Shown here: positions 50,700 through 58,412 of the stretch, one piece after another
How positions within the stretch are numbered: position 1 is the first letter of the stretch
Layout of the letters: each line of letters opens with the position of its first letter
Assembly (NCBI GenBank): GCA_017744515.1
Contig: JAGIBF010000044.1
Span: 1-64,000, forward strand
Origin: Niastella sp.
GTDB lineage: Bacteria > Bacteroidota > Bacteroidia > Chitinophagales > Chitinophagaceae
DNA: 64,000 nt
Reading direction: 5' to 3'
Notes under the pieces: generated by a model
What the model saw: only the letters and a program-made list of their open reading frames with translations
The model's database searches: none
What the model was told of the DNA's origin: nothing
Program-made: the position numbers and the translations under genes

Positions 50700-50742
50700 G
50701 GGTGAGCCGCCCTTTGAGGCTTCGACAGGCTCAGCCTGACAC
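50700..50742. repeat. Half GGTGAGCCG hairpin joined to a TTCGACAGGCTCAGCCTGACA element
   Basis: GGGTGAGCCGCCCTTTGAGG (50700-50719) matches the left arm of the hairpin family. Its right arm is replaced by the TTCGACAGGCTCAGCCTGACA element (50721-50741). At 16885-16913 the same two families are also joined, after the right arm. Confidence 0.7.
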
Positions 50743-50765
50743 ATTGGGTCCTGGTTATTAATAAA

Positions 50766-50803
50766 ACAAAAAGAGGTGATCTCCTGCTGTTGGACATCAC
50801 CTC
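50766..50803 (-). terminator. Intrinsic terminator of the gene at 50827-51402
   Basis: An 8-bp stem GAGGTGAT/ATCACCTC with a 15-nt loop is followed on the minus strand by TTTTTGTTTT. It is 24 bp beyond the stop codon. Confidence 0.7.
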
Positions 50804-50826
50804 CTGTATACGTTTATGGGGATGTT

Positions 50827-51402
50827 TTATATTTCTTCTTCCTTGCCGCCTTCGTCGTCTGCTTCTTCGCCCAGTTCGAGCCCGTCATCATCACCATCTC
50901 CTTCAGTGCCGTAGCCTTCTGCACCGGCTTTGAGGTCGTATTTCTCTTCTACTTCTGTGAGCTTATCGCCTACCAGGCCTTTGGTGCCATATTGTGACGG
51001 TGCAATGCCTTCATTCTTTACGACTGCCGGGTAATCCAACTTTGCATTCTCTTCTTTGGAAACATTGATGAGCTCGACCATAAAGCTCCATCCTTTTACG
51101 AAATCGTAGTTGTAGATGAATTTCTGGTTGGGGTCGCGGATCTCCGAACCGATGGGCGTTTCTTCCATCAGCAGGGGCGCTACTTTATACGTCCTGCCAT
51201 CGTATTTTGCCAGGCTGATCTCTCTTCCACGCTGCCAGTTGTCGTTGCTGCGGTAGAAAGTTGCCTGGTGTTTGTTATCGAACTCGTATGCTTTCAGGAT
51301 GATCTGGTGTAATTGTAAAAACGTTTGTGTATGTTTTACAGCTACATCACGATAGATGCTATCGTCTTCTTCGAAGTATATCCTGAATTTTAGTACAGCC
51401 AT
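50827..51402 (-). CDS. Plasmid pRiA4b ORF-3-like protein
   Basis: A ~191-residue cytosolic protein starting MAVLKFRIYFEEDDSIYRDVAV. The sequence FRIYFEEDDSIYRDVAVKHTQTFLQLHQIILKAYEFDNKHQATFY is the common core of the pRiA4b ORF-3-like family. It continues with YNYDFVKGWSFMVELI, and the C-terminal tail is acidic (GDGDDDGLELGEEADDEGGKEEEI). The function of the family is not known. A frame extends 26 codons upstream to 51480, but ATG 51402 gives the usual start. Confidence 0.85.
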   Translation of the reverse strand: MAVLKFRIYFEEDDSIYRDVAVKHTQTFLQLHQIILKAYEFDNKHQATFYRSNDNWQRGREISLAKYDGRTYKVAPLLMEETPIGSEIRDPNQKFIYNYDFVKGWSFMVELINVSKEENAKLDYPAVVKNEGIAPSQYGTKGLVGDKLTEVEEKYDLKAGAEGYGTEGDGDDDGLELGEEADDEGGKEEEI

Positions 51403-51564
51403 AATGTGTGTTTCGATTTCTGGTTTTTGGTTTTGGTTCGTAGCGGCAACGGGCCGAAGCAGCTTCCATAGGTTCATCACTGGTCACTGATCCAAAAGTA
51501 ATATAATTCTGCAATATCTTTTCCGCACAACTATCATACCAGCTAACGTTTTGGGAAATGGTAA

Positions 51565-52998
51565 TTATACGAGGGGCTTCAATCCCATTTCTTCCGCCGT
51601 TTTCATCATAAAATCATATGCTGCGTCATAATTATTGTCAATTTTTCCGTCCAGGATCGCTTCCCGGATGGCATTTTTAATGTCTCCGACCTGTTTGCAG
51701 GGGGAAAGTCCAAATATTTCCATGATCATTTCTCCGGTGATGGGTGGCTGCCAGTTACGAATCCGATCTTTTTCTTCTACTTCACGGAGTCTGTCTTTAA
51801 CGATCTCAAAATTCTCCAGGTAGCGCTTTACTTTCTGCTTGTTTTTTGACGTAATGTCTGCACTACATAGTAACATGAGGTCATCTATGTCATCGCCCGC
51901 ATCAAACAGTAGTCTGCGGATAGCAGAGTCCGTAATGTCTTCTTTCGTAAGGCTGATGGGGCGCAGGTGTAATTCGACGAGCTTGCGCACGAAACGCATC
52001 TTCTCGTTCTGTGGCAGTTTAAGGCGGGTGAATATGCGGGGCACCATGCGCCCTCCTACTACTTCGTGACCGTGGAAGGTCCATCCATGCCCTGTTTCAA
52101 ACTTTTTGGTAGGGGGTTTTCCAATATCATGCAATAAAGCTGCCCAACGGAGCCAGAGATCATTGGTATGCTGACTAATGTTGTCGATGACCTGGAGGGT
52201 GTGGTAAAAGTTATCTTTATGCCCCAGTCCGTCAACATATTCCGCTCCTGCCAGGTCGACCATTTGGGGAAAAATAATGTGCAGCAACCCGCTTTTATAG
52301 AGCAGATCGAGGCCAACGGATGGTTTTTTGCTTAGTAGTATTTTATTCAGCTCATCAGTGATGCGCTCCTGTGAAATGATGCGGATGCGCTCTACATTGT
52401 CTTTGATGGCCTGAAATACCGGCGGGTGGATCGTGAATCCCAATTGTGAAGCAAAGCGGATGGCACGCATCATGCGCAGGGGATCGTCGCTAAAGGTTTG
52501 CAACGGATCGAGGGGCGTGCGAATGAGCTTGTTTTCCAGGTCTTTCAGCCCTTCAAAGGGATCGATCAGCTTACCATAGTCTGCTTTATTGAGGCTGATG
52601 GCAAGTGCATTGATCGTGAAATCGCGCCGGTCCTGGTCGTCTTTGATGGTACCGGGTTTTACTTCCGGATTGCGGCTATGGTAGCTGTAGCTTTCTTTGC
52701 GGGCGCCTACGAATTCTATTTCAAAGGCGGCTTCTTCTCCGTCTTTCAGCTTGATCTGTGCCGTACCGAATGTTTTGAAGAAGGCTACATGGGGCCGGGG
52801 ATTGAAACGGTCGGCCACGCGATTGGCCAGTTCGATGCCATCGCCCACGCATACGATATCAGCGTCTTTGGTATTGCGTCCGATCAGTTTGTCGCGCACA
52901 AATCCTCCAATGATCCAGGCTTCTATGCCCAGGCCTTCTGCCGCATGTGCAATTTTATTGAAAACAAACAATTCTTTATCGGTACAGCGAATGTCCAT
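51565..52998 (-). CDS. cca: CCA-adding / polyA-polymerase-like tRNA nucleotidyltransferase with HD domain
   Basis: A 477-residue enzyme that adds or repairs the tRNA 3' CCA end. The nucleotidyltransferase core is IIGGFVRDKLIGRNTKDADIV near residue 30. The RRDFTINALA signature follows near 128, then DPLRMMRAIRFASQLGF. An HD domain near residues 250-300 (LRWAALLHDIGKPPTKKF and FHGHEVVGGRM) is present, as in many family members. The start is fixed by a TACTTTTG box 4 nt upstream, probably giving a leaderless mRNA. Confidence 0.93.
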   Translation of the reverse strand: MDIRCTDKELFVFNKIAHAAEGLGIEAWIIGGFVRDKLIGRNTKDADIVCVGDGIELANRVADRFNPRPHVAFFKTFGTAQIKLKDGEEAAFEIEFVGARKESYSYHSRNPEVKPGTIKDDQDRRDFTINALAISLNKADYGKLIDPFEGLKDLENKLIRTPLDPLQTFSDDPLRMMRAIRFASQLGFTIHPPVFQAIKDNVERIRIISQERITDELNKILLSKKPSVGLDLLYKSGLLHIIFPQMVDLAGAEYVDGLGHKDNFYHTLQVIDNISQHTNDLWLRWAALLHDIGKPPTKKFETGHGWTFHGHEVVGGRMVPRIFTRLKLPQNEKMRFVRKLVELHLRPISLTKEDITDSAIRRLLFDAGDDIDDLMLLCSADITSKNKQKVKRYLENFEIVKDRLREVEEKDRIRNWQPPITGEMIMEIFGLSPCKQVGDIKNAIREAILDGKIDNNYDAAYDFMMKTAEEMGLKPLV

Positions 52999-53002
52999 AG
53001 GG

Positions 53003-53010
53003 CAAAAGTA
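53003..53010 (-). promoter_or_regulatory. -7 box of cca, probable leaderless start
   Basis: Minus strand reads TACTTTTG, then CCCT, then the ATG at 52998. Confidence 0.5.
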
Positions 53011-53015
53011 AAGAC

Positions 53016-53137
53016 AAGAATACAGAATTCAGAATACAGGATACAGAATCTGGGATCGCGGTGGCAGACAGGTCATGAGCCTTTTTACGGCCCTTTGTTT
53101 TTTTAGTCGCAGCTCAGCGCTCGTTGCCTGAAGCTAT
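53016..53137. repeat. GAATACAG word repeat and AGCTCAGCGCTCG word repeat
   Basis: 53016-53052 holds AGAATACAGAATTCAG, AATACAGGATACAGAATC words. 53103-53137 holds CGCAGCTCAGCGCTCGTTGCC and GAAGCTATT, like 37922-37972. The second group touches the stop codon of the glycosyltransferase gene. Confidence 0.65.
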
Positions 53138-54133
53138 TTAATTATCTAATACTTTGAGTAGTTGTTCTTCTTTGATGTTATAGGCGCATTTAAAATGTCC
53201 GAGGGGGCAGGCTTTGCGGCCATGGAGTCCGCATGGACGGCAAGGTAGCGGCTCCGGCACTTCCACCACGAAGCGTTTATCCGACAACGGTCCGAAGCCA
53301 AAGGAAGGCAGCGTAGAACAATACACCGCCGTGACCGGTGCGTTGACCGCTGAAGCAAAATGCATGGGGGCTGAATCATTGACATAGTTCATCACCGCGT
53401 GCTTCATGAGGGCGGTAGATTGCAGGAAGTTCAATTTGCCACAGAGATTGGTAACTGACAGTTGCGGTACAGCCTGCCTGATCCTTTCTCCCATATCAGC
53501 ATCTCCCGGCCCACCGAGCAGGTATACGTGCCTTTCATTCGTCAATTGCTTCAGAAATGCTATCCACTTATCTACCGGGTATTGCTTGGTGAACCACACG
53601 GAGGCCGGTGAAATAGTGATGTAAGATGAATGCCGGTATTGCTTTACTGCTGCTTCATCAGCCGGAGAAGGATATAGCCGTGGCTTCATGATATCATCGC
53701 CGGTAAATGCTTTTACCAGTTCATTGTTCCTTTCTATTTCATGCCGGGTAGTGGCGCCATCACTGATGATGTGTTTTATTTTTTTGCTGAAGAAACGGCT
53801 GAAGGGGTTCTTGTCAAAACCGATGGTTTCTTTGGCACCGGAAAATGCAGTGAGCAATCCCGTGGCCGCAAAGCGCTGTACGTTGATGACCTTATCATAT
53901 TTGCGGGTACGCACGTAACGCAACAGCTTCAACAGGTTTTTCATTTTACCTTCCTGCTTGTTCCATACCAGCACTTCGCGCAGGAAAGGGTGAGCTTTCA
54001 GTAAGCCTTCATTGCCTTTGCGCACCATGAAGTCGATCTGTGCATCGGGGAATTGACGATGCAGTTTTTCGATGATGCCTGTTGCGAGCACCACATCTCC
54101 GATAAAGGCTGTTTGTATGACGAGGAATTGCAC
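53138..54133 (-). CDS. Glycosyltransferase family 9 (lipopolysaccharide heptosyltransferase-like)
   Basis: A 331-residue cytosolic-face enzyme of the GT9 family, with a GTG start (FLVIQTAFIGDVVLATGIIEKLHRQFPDAQIDFMVRKGNEGLL) typical of ADP-heptose:LPS transferases. The C-terminal domain has the sugar-nucleotide motif VYLLGGPGDADMGERI near residue 205, the NYVNDSAPMHFASAVNAPVTAVY block near 265 and a Cys-rich tail (CRPCGLHGRKACPLGHFKCAY). It would transfer a sugar from a nucleotide donor onto a lipid-linked core glycan. The exact sugar is unknown. Confidence 0.9.
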   Translation of the reverse strand: MQFLVIQTAFIGDVVLATGIIEKLHRQFPDAQIDFMVRKGNEGLLKAHPFLREVLVWNKQEGKMKNLLKLLRYVRTRKYDKVINVQRFAATGLLTAFSGAKETIGFDKNPFSRFFSKKIKHIISDGATTRHEIERNNELVKAFTGDDIMKPRLYPSPADEAAVKQYRHSSYITISPASVWFTKQYPVDKWIAFLKQLTNERHVYLLGGPGDADMGERIRQAVPQLSVTNLCGKLNFLQSTALMKHAVMNYVNDSAPMHFASAVNAPVTAVYCSTLPSFGFGPLSDKRFVVEVPEPLPCRPCGLHGRKACPLGHFKCAYNIKEEQLLKVLDN

Positions 54134-54165
54134 TATTCGATTCCGGATTTAATATTCAAAATGTT

Positions 54166-54215
54166 GGATGCTTCGACAAGCTCAGCATGACAAATACTTT
54201 TAGCTCAGCATGACA
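54166..54215. repeat. TTCGACAAGCTCAGCATGACA element and a partial second copy
   Basis: A full element is at 54169-54192, followed by AGCTCAGCATGACA at 54201-54214. They lie between the GT9 gene and sua5. Confidence 0.7.
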
Positions 54216-54219
54216 AGTG

Positions 54220-54786
54220 TTATGGTCTGATTACTGTCACTTGCCCGTTTTCCCAACGCACTACTGAAGAAGGCGCGGCGATAGTGGCATCGGTTTGCCG
54301 GTAATGCACCACATAGTCTACCTGCTGTTTGATGGCATCCGATACCTCCGCAAAGGTACGGGGCGACGGCTCTCCGCTAAAGTTGGCAGAAGTAGATACG
54401 ATGGGCTTGCGGAAACGCTTAATCAGGTGTTTGCAGAAAGTTTCATCCACCATGCGGATGGCTATAGAGCCGTCCTGGTTCACCAGGTTATCGGCCAGGC
54501 CAATGGCGCTGTCGTAGATAACCGTGGTGGGCTTAGTGGTGCTATCGAGGTAGTCGAAGACCGCCAGGTCGGGACTGGCCACATATTGCAGCAGATCGCG
54601 TTGATCGGCCAGTAGTACGATCATACTTTTTTCGGCGGGTCTTTTCTTGAGCTCGTAAATCTTCTGCACTGCTTCGGCATTGGTAGCGTCGCACCCGATG
54701 CCCCAGATCGTGTCTGTGGGATAGAGTATCAATCCGCCCGCCTGTAGCGCTGCCAGGCTATTTTCTACGTCCGTATTAAAATCCAT
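54220..54786 (-). CDS. L-threonylcarbamoyladenylate synthase (Sua5/YrdC/YciO family)
   Basis: A 188-residue cytosolic enzyme making threonylcarbamoyl-AMP for the t6A modification of tRNAs. Motifs include the early GLILYPTDTIWGIGCDATNAEAVQKIYELKKRPAEKSMIVLLAD, KPTTVIYDSAIG, VDETFCKHLIKRFRKPIVSTSANFSGEPSPRTFAEV and a final RWENGQVTVIRP. The single-domain length matches TsaC/YciO rather than the longer Sua5 with its extra C-terminal domain. The start is marked by TACATTTG four nt upstream. A TTCGACAAGCTCAG element follows the stop. Confidence 0.9.
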   Translation of the reverse strand: MDFNTDVENSLAALQAGGLILYPTDTIWGIGCDATNAEAVQKIYELKKRPAEKSMIVLLADQRDLLQYVASPDLAVFDYLDSTTKPTTVIYDSAIGLADNLVNQDGSIAIRMVDETFCKHLIKRFRKPIVSTSANFSGEPSPRTFAEVSDAIKQQVDYVVHYRQTDATIAAPSSVVRWENGQVTVIRP

Positions 54787-54790
54787 GCTG

Positions 54791-54798
54791 CAAATGTA
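54791..54798 (-). promoter_or_regulatory. -7 box of the threonylcarbamoyladenylate synthase gene, probable leaderless start
   Basis: Minus strand reads TACATTTG, then CAGC, then the ATG at 54786. Confidence 0.5.
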
Positions 54799-54901
54799 TT
54801 GGTGTAATGGTCGTTCTCCAAAACAGGCTCTTTACCCCTCCCCGACCATTCTTCCGGTAAATTTGGCTGTCATATAGTAAATTCGCAAAAATTTCTTCGT
54901 C

Positions 54902-55714
54902 ATGGATTTACAACAACTGATATCAGAAGCCTGGGATAACCGGGAGTTATTAAAAGAGAATAAATATAGTGAAGCGGTAAGATCAACGATTGCCGAGATC
55001 GATAAGGGATTGTTGCGTGTGGCGTCTCCCGGTGAGCAGGGCTGGACAGTAAACGAGTGGGTGAAGCAGGCTATCCTCCTATATTTTGGCATCCAGCAAA
55101 TGCAAACCTGGACTGTGGGTCCTTTCGAGTTCTATGATAAGATGTTGCTGAAGAGTAATTATAAGGAATTGGGTGTACGGGCTGTGCCGCATGCCATTGC
55201 CCGTCACGGTGCTTATATTGCAAAAAATGTGGTACTGATGCCTTCTTATGTAAACATCGGTGCTTATGTGGATGAGGGTACGATGGTGGATACCTGGGCT
55301 ACTGTGGGCAGCTGTGCCCAGATTGGCAAGGGCGTGCACCTGAGTGGTGGCGTAGGCATTGGTGGTGTGCTGGAGCCGCTGCAGGCTTCTCCTGTTATCA
55401 TCGAGGATGGTTGCTTTATCGGCAGCCGCTGTATTGTAGTGGAAGGCGTGATCGTGGAGAAAGAAGCTGTACTCGGCGCCAACGTGGTATTGACAAAGAG
55501 CACCAAGATCATCGACGTGAGTGGTCCTGAGCCTGTAGAGTACAAGGGCCGTGTACCAGCCCGCAGCGTGGTGATCCCCGGTTCTTATACCAAGAAGTTC
55601 CCTGCCGGTGATTACCAGGTAGGTTGCGCACTGATCATCGGTCAGCGTAAAGCGAGCACTGATCTGAAGACAAGTCTTAATGATGCGTTGCGCGATTTCA
55701 ATGTAAGCGTATAA
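54902..55714 (+). CDS. dapD: Tetrahydrodipicolinate N-succinyltransferase
   Basis: A 270-residue cytosolic enzyme of the succinylase branch of lysine and diaminopimelate synthesis. The N-terminal helical part (NRELLKENKYSEAVRSTIAEIDKGLLRVA) leads to a left-handed beta-helix of hexapeptide repeats (VNIGAYVDEGTMVDTWATVGSCAQIGKGVHLSGGVGIGGVLEPL). The active-site Glu in IIEDGCFIGSRCIVVEGVIV is present. Length matches DapD, which indicates the succinyl route here. It faces away from the Sua5-like gene and is followed by a word repeat and a terminator. Confidence 0.94.
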   Translation: MDLQQLISEAWDNRELLKENKYSEAVRSTIAEIDKGLLRVASPGEQGWTVNEWVKQAILLYFGIQQMQTWTVGPFEFYDKMLLKSNYKELGVRAVPHAIARHGAYIAKNVVLMPSYVNIGAYVDEGTMVDTWATVGSCAQIGKGVHLSGGVGIGGVLEPLQASPVIIEDGCFIGSRCIVVEGVIVEKEAVLGANVVLTKSTKIIDVSGPEPVEYKGRVPARSVVIPGSYTKKFPAGDYQVGCALIIGQRKASTDLKTSLNDALRDFNVSV

Positions 55715-55717
55715 ATT

Positions 55718-55751
55718 GTTACGGGTTTCGTGTTTGGGGTTTCGGGTTGCT
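55718..55751. repeat. GGGTTTCGTGTTTGGGG word repeat, single arm
   Basis: Words GGGTTTCG, TGTTTGGGG and TTTCGGGTTGC occur directly downstream of dapD, as in the family at 22586. Confidence 0.65.
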
Positions 55752-55840
55752 GCCGCATTTTTCAGCAGGCTACCTATTTGTAATCTTTCAGCATTGCAAG
55801 GGTTTAACCCAGCACACACAATTCGAAATAAATAATCTTT

Positions 55841-55883
55841 GGCCCTGGTTGCGGGTGTTTGTTGCTTGCGCCAGGGCTTTTTT
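55841..55883 (+). terminator. Intrinsic terminator directly before the EamA gene
   Basis: Stem GCCCTGG/CCAGGGC (55842-55848, 55871-55877) is followed by TTTTTTT and ends 6 nt before the ATG of the EamA gene. A TAATCTTTG-like promoter box lies immediately upstream (55832-55840). Transcripts starting there would lack most of the left arm, so the hairpin should stop only read-through from dapD. Confidence 0.65.
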
Positions 55884-55888
55884 ATTCC

Positions 55889-56824
55889 ATGAACAAGATC
55901 AAGAAGGATACGGCTAACAGTATTACATGGACGGGATTTGGCATCACCTTCCTCGGCGCCATTATGTTCTCGACCAAGGCCATTATTGTGAAGCTGGCTT
56001 TCAACCATGCATCGGTAGATGCTTTGACGCTTCTTACGCTGCGCATGATCTTTTCACTACCCTTTTATGTGGGCGCCGTTTGGCTGGTGAACAAACAGGA
56101 AAACGCTACGCCGCTCACCAGGCAGCAATGGATGGTGGTGCTGGTGCTGGGTATCTTTGGTTATTACCTGAGTAGTTTGTTTGATTTTGTGGGCCTTCAA
56201 TATATTTCTGCGGGGCTCGAGCGATTGATCCTCTTCCTCTACCCCACTTTCGCTGTATTGATCAATTCGTTTGTATTCAAACAGCCTATCCGCCGTGCAC
56301 AGCGCTGGGCGCTGGTGCTTACTTATGTGGGCATTGGGCTGGCGTATTTTGGTGAGCTGCGGGTAGACACCGGCAACCCCAATTTCTACTACGGCAGTTT
56401 ACTGATCTTTCTATGTGCCATCACTTATTCCATTTATATAGCGGGCAGTGGTTACATCATCCCCAAAGTAGGCGCCACTAAGTTTACGGCGTATGCAATG
56501 CTGGCGGCTACGGGTGGCATTTTTATCCACTTTTTGTTTGCCGGCAACTTCCAGGCTTTGCAGCAGGGCGCGGGGCTGTGGTGGTATGGCATTTTGCTGG
56601 CCGTGGTAGCTACCGTGATCCCGTCTTTCCTTATTTCCTACGGCATGAAGCGGATCGGCTCGAACAATGTGGCCATTATTTCGAGCATCGGTCCGGTATC
56701 TACCATCCTGCAGGCGCACTGGGTACTGGGTGAAAGCATTTTCCTGGAACAGATCGTGGGTACCGCACTGGTAATCATCGGGGTATTGCTGATCGGGTGG
56801 AAGGAGAAAAAAGCAGAAAAATAA
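55889..56824 (+). CDS. EamA/DMT superfamily transporter
   Basis: A ~311-residue inner-membrane protein with ten predicted helices in two EamA repeats. The first starts GFGITFLGAIMFSTKAIIVKLAF, and the second lies around GSLLIFLCAITYSIYIAGSGYIIPKVGATKFTAYAMLAATGG. Such proteins export amino acids or nucleotide-type metabolites. The substrate is unknown. The ATG at 55889 gives MNKIKKDTANSITWTG; an in-frame TTG start at 55859 lies in the terminator and is unlikely. The gene ends 64 bp before tRNA-Leu. Confidence 0.85.
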   Translation: MNKIKKDTANSITWTGFGITFLGAIMFSTKAIIVKLAFNHASVDALTLLTLRMIFSLPFYVGAVWLVNKQENATPLTRQQWMVVLVLGIFGYYLSSLFDFVGLQYISAGLERLILFLYPTFAVLINSFVFKQPIRRAQRWALVLTYVGIGLAYFGELRVDTGNPNFYYGSLLIFLCAITYSIYIAGSGYIIPKVGATKFTAYAMLAATGGIFIHFLFAGNFQALQQGAGLWWYGILLAVVATVIPSFLISYGMKRIGSNNVAIISSIGPVSTILQAHWVLGESIFLEQIVGTALVIIGVLLIGWKEKKAEK

Positions 56825-56833
56825 AAGAATCTC

Positions 56834-56864
56834 TTTGGAGGGAATGGGTTTACCCTTATCTTTG
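56834..56864 (+). promoter_or_regulatory. Promoter of tRNA-Leu
   Basis: TTTG at 56834-56837, a 19-nt spacer and TATCTTTG at 56857-56864 make an ideal Bacteroidota sigma-A promoter, 24 nt before the mature tRNA. Confidence 0.75.
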
Positions 56865-56888
56865 CAGCCCTGAAACAGAAAAAAACCT

Positions 56889-56972
56889 GCCCAGGTGGCG
56901 AAATTGGTAGACGCACTGTGTTCAGGTCGCAGCGCTCGCAAGGGTGTGCTGGTTCGAATCCAGTCCTGGGCA
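56889..56972 (+). tRNA. tRNA-Leu (anticodon CAG)
   Basis: An 84-nt type II tRNA. Acceptor GCCCAGG pairs with CCTGGGC. The D arm contains AAATTGGTAGACGC. The anticodon stem CTGTG/CGCAG encloses the loop TTCAGGT with anticodon CAG, so it reads CUG. A variable arm and a TTCGAAT T-loop follow. The CCA end is not encoded. It marks the boundary between housekeeping genes and the defence-type genes on its right, a common integration site. Confidence 0.95.
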
Positions 56973-57000
56973 CTCTTAGATTCCTTATATAGGAATAAGT

Positions 57001-57034
57001 AGGAACAGATAATTTGTCTGTTCCTATTTTTTTT
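57001..57034 (+). terminator. Intrinsic terminator of tRNA-Leu
   Basis: A 9-bp stem AGGAACAGA/TCTGTTCCT with a 7-nt loop is followed by ATTTTTTTT. Confidence 0.9.
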
Positions 57035-57261
57035 GATATAAAACGTGCTGATTCACTATTGATTTTACATCCATCAGATCTTTCACGCATCTTTTGTGAC
57101 AGCCGGTTCGAAGTGCAGGAACGGTGACCTTACGAGATTCGAACCGCTATATTGTTAGCATAATACCCAGTTTATACGTACGGGGTTTAACGCCACATCC
57201 AAACTATGTCCGCCTGTACAGCGACAATACCTTCAATGCTTCCATCCACAGCATAAGCTCG
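57035..57261. other. Junction region between tRNA-Leu and the defence genes
   Basis: No gene recognised. A short plus-strand frame at 57124 starts with GTG and overlaps the end of the next gene. I consider it chance. Near 57101 and 57137 there are GGTTCGAA and ATTCGAACC words resembling tRNA T-loops in both orientations. They could be leftovers of an attachment site but are too short to call. Confidence 0.3.
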
Positions 57262-58380
57262 CTATCCTGCGACTTGCTCAGGGAAATGTGCAGCGATGAT
57301 CTCTAAATGAATAATTTTCTCATTATCATCAGCATGTTTGAAAAGATAAGAAAAAGAAGACTCTCCATTTGCACCAGAAAAGTTGCCAAATAATGGGTGC
57401 GAATTCGCAGTATCATGAATAGTCCTAAGTATAGAAGAAAAGTCTTTTGTACGGCAAAACAGCAATAGTGCAGCCTTACTGTCACGCCAGGTAAGATATC
57501 CCATAAGTTGATCGATGGCCGCAAGCATATTTTTTTGCCCGCTCCATATTTTACATTCAACCACAAAAAGGTTAGTTCCATCAGTATGCCTGAGTAAAAT
57601 ATCTGTTTTGCCTAATTTATTAAAGGATTCTCGAGTCAATGTAGTTGAAATAAATCGGTCTTCCAGGTTCTCCATTATATAATCACGTATATCTTCCTCA
57701 CCGAACATCCTATAAAGATGATGTTTTTGTTCCAAACGCCGTAGGCTTCTCTCTATACTTAAAATTATCTCTTTATAAATACCCGTCGACAATAAAGGAT
57801 CTTTGGGCACTATTGGCTTGATAAGCTCGTCACCCTCCGTAATGTCCGAAAGCGCTTTGAACTTCAGGTTATATTGGTTCCTGTCCGCTTCTCTTTCAAC
57901 ATATTTGCGCCCCTCAGCATTGAGCTCAAAATTTCTTCCGCCTACTTCCCGGATAAAAGATCTGAGTTCAATAACAAGCATATGATGCAGATTCATTGAT
58001 GCATACCCTTTTGTATTTTTTGGGGCCCGGTCTTCAAGCAGTCTTGGGATCTCTTCGCTACTCACAGGCCTGTCCTGGTGATATAAATACCGCAGCAAGG
58101 CATATTCATAATTATCATAAACATACTCCCGAATCTGATTATCCACCAACTCATCGTAAGCCTTTAGCCATTGCCTACCAGCATCATTAAGTTTCACGCG
58201 CTCATCATCCATATAAACCAATGCCAACGTAAGCAAGTCCTTACAAATTTCCTCTGTAATTTGCGATGTCGGCAAACCCGTCTCCATTGTAATAGTGCCA
58301 TATCTTGCGCCCCGACTGGCACCACTGGTGTTCAAATAACGAAGTGCCTTAATTGCGTAGCCTGAAAGTTTTGGAAACAT
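57262..58380 (-). CDS. Winged-helix plus PD-(D/E)XK nuclease-like protein
   Basis: A 372-residue cytosolic protein. The first ~70 residues (AIKALRYLNTSGASRGARYGTITMETGLPTSQITEEICKDLLTLALVYMDD) look like a winged-helix DNA-binding domain of the Rrf2/MarR kind. A second helix-turn-helix-like stretch lies near 90-180. At residues ~255-300 the sequence GKTDILLRHTDGTNLFVVECKIWSGQKNMLAAIDQLMGYL contains the D...ECK catalytic motif of restriction-fold nucleases. This suggests a DNA- or RNA-cleaving defence effector with its own DNA-recognition part. I do not recognise a named system. The gene is at the tRNA-proximal end of the island. Confidence 0.65.
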   Translation of the reverse strand: MFPKLSGYAIKALRYLNTSGASRGARYGTITMETGLPTSQITEEICKDLLTLALVYMDDERVKLNDAGRQWLKAYDELVDNQIREYVYDNYEYALLRYLYHQDRPVSSEEIPRLLEDRAPKNTKGYASMNLHHMLVIELRSFIREVGGRNFELNAEGRKYVEREADRNQYNLKFKALSDITEGDELIKPIVPKDPLLSTGIYKEIILSIERSLRRLEQKHHLYRMFGEEDIRDYIMENLEDRFISTTLTRESFNKLGKTDILLRHTDGTNLFVVECKIWSGQKNMLAAIDQLMGYLTWRDSKAALLLFCRTKDFSSILRTIHDTANSHPLFGNFSGANGESSFSYLFKHADDNEKIIHLEIIAAHFPEQVAG

Positions 58381-58412
58381 ATTTCAATGCGATTTAACAA
58401 TAGTTTTACCCT

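Noticed and set aside
57095..57150. Second tRNA or tRNA fragment suggested by GGTTCGAA and ATTCGAACC words
   Set aside because: No acceptor or anticodon stem can be formed; only T-loop-like words are present.
57124..57306. 60-codon plus-strand frame near the tRNA
   Set aside because: Starts with GTG, overlaps the end of the PD-(D/E)XK gene and has no recognisable motif.
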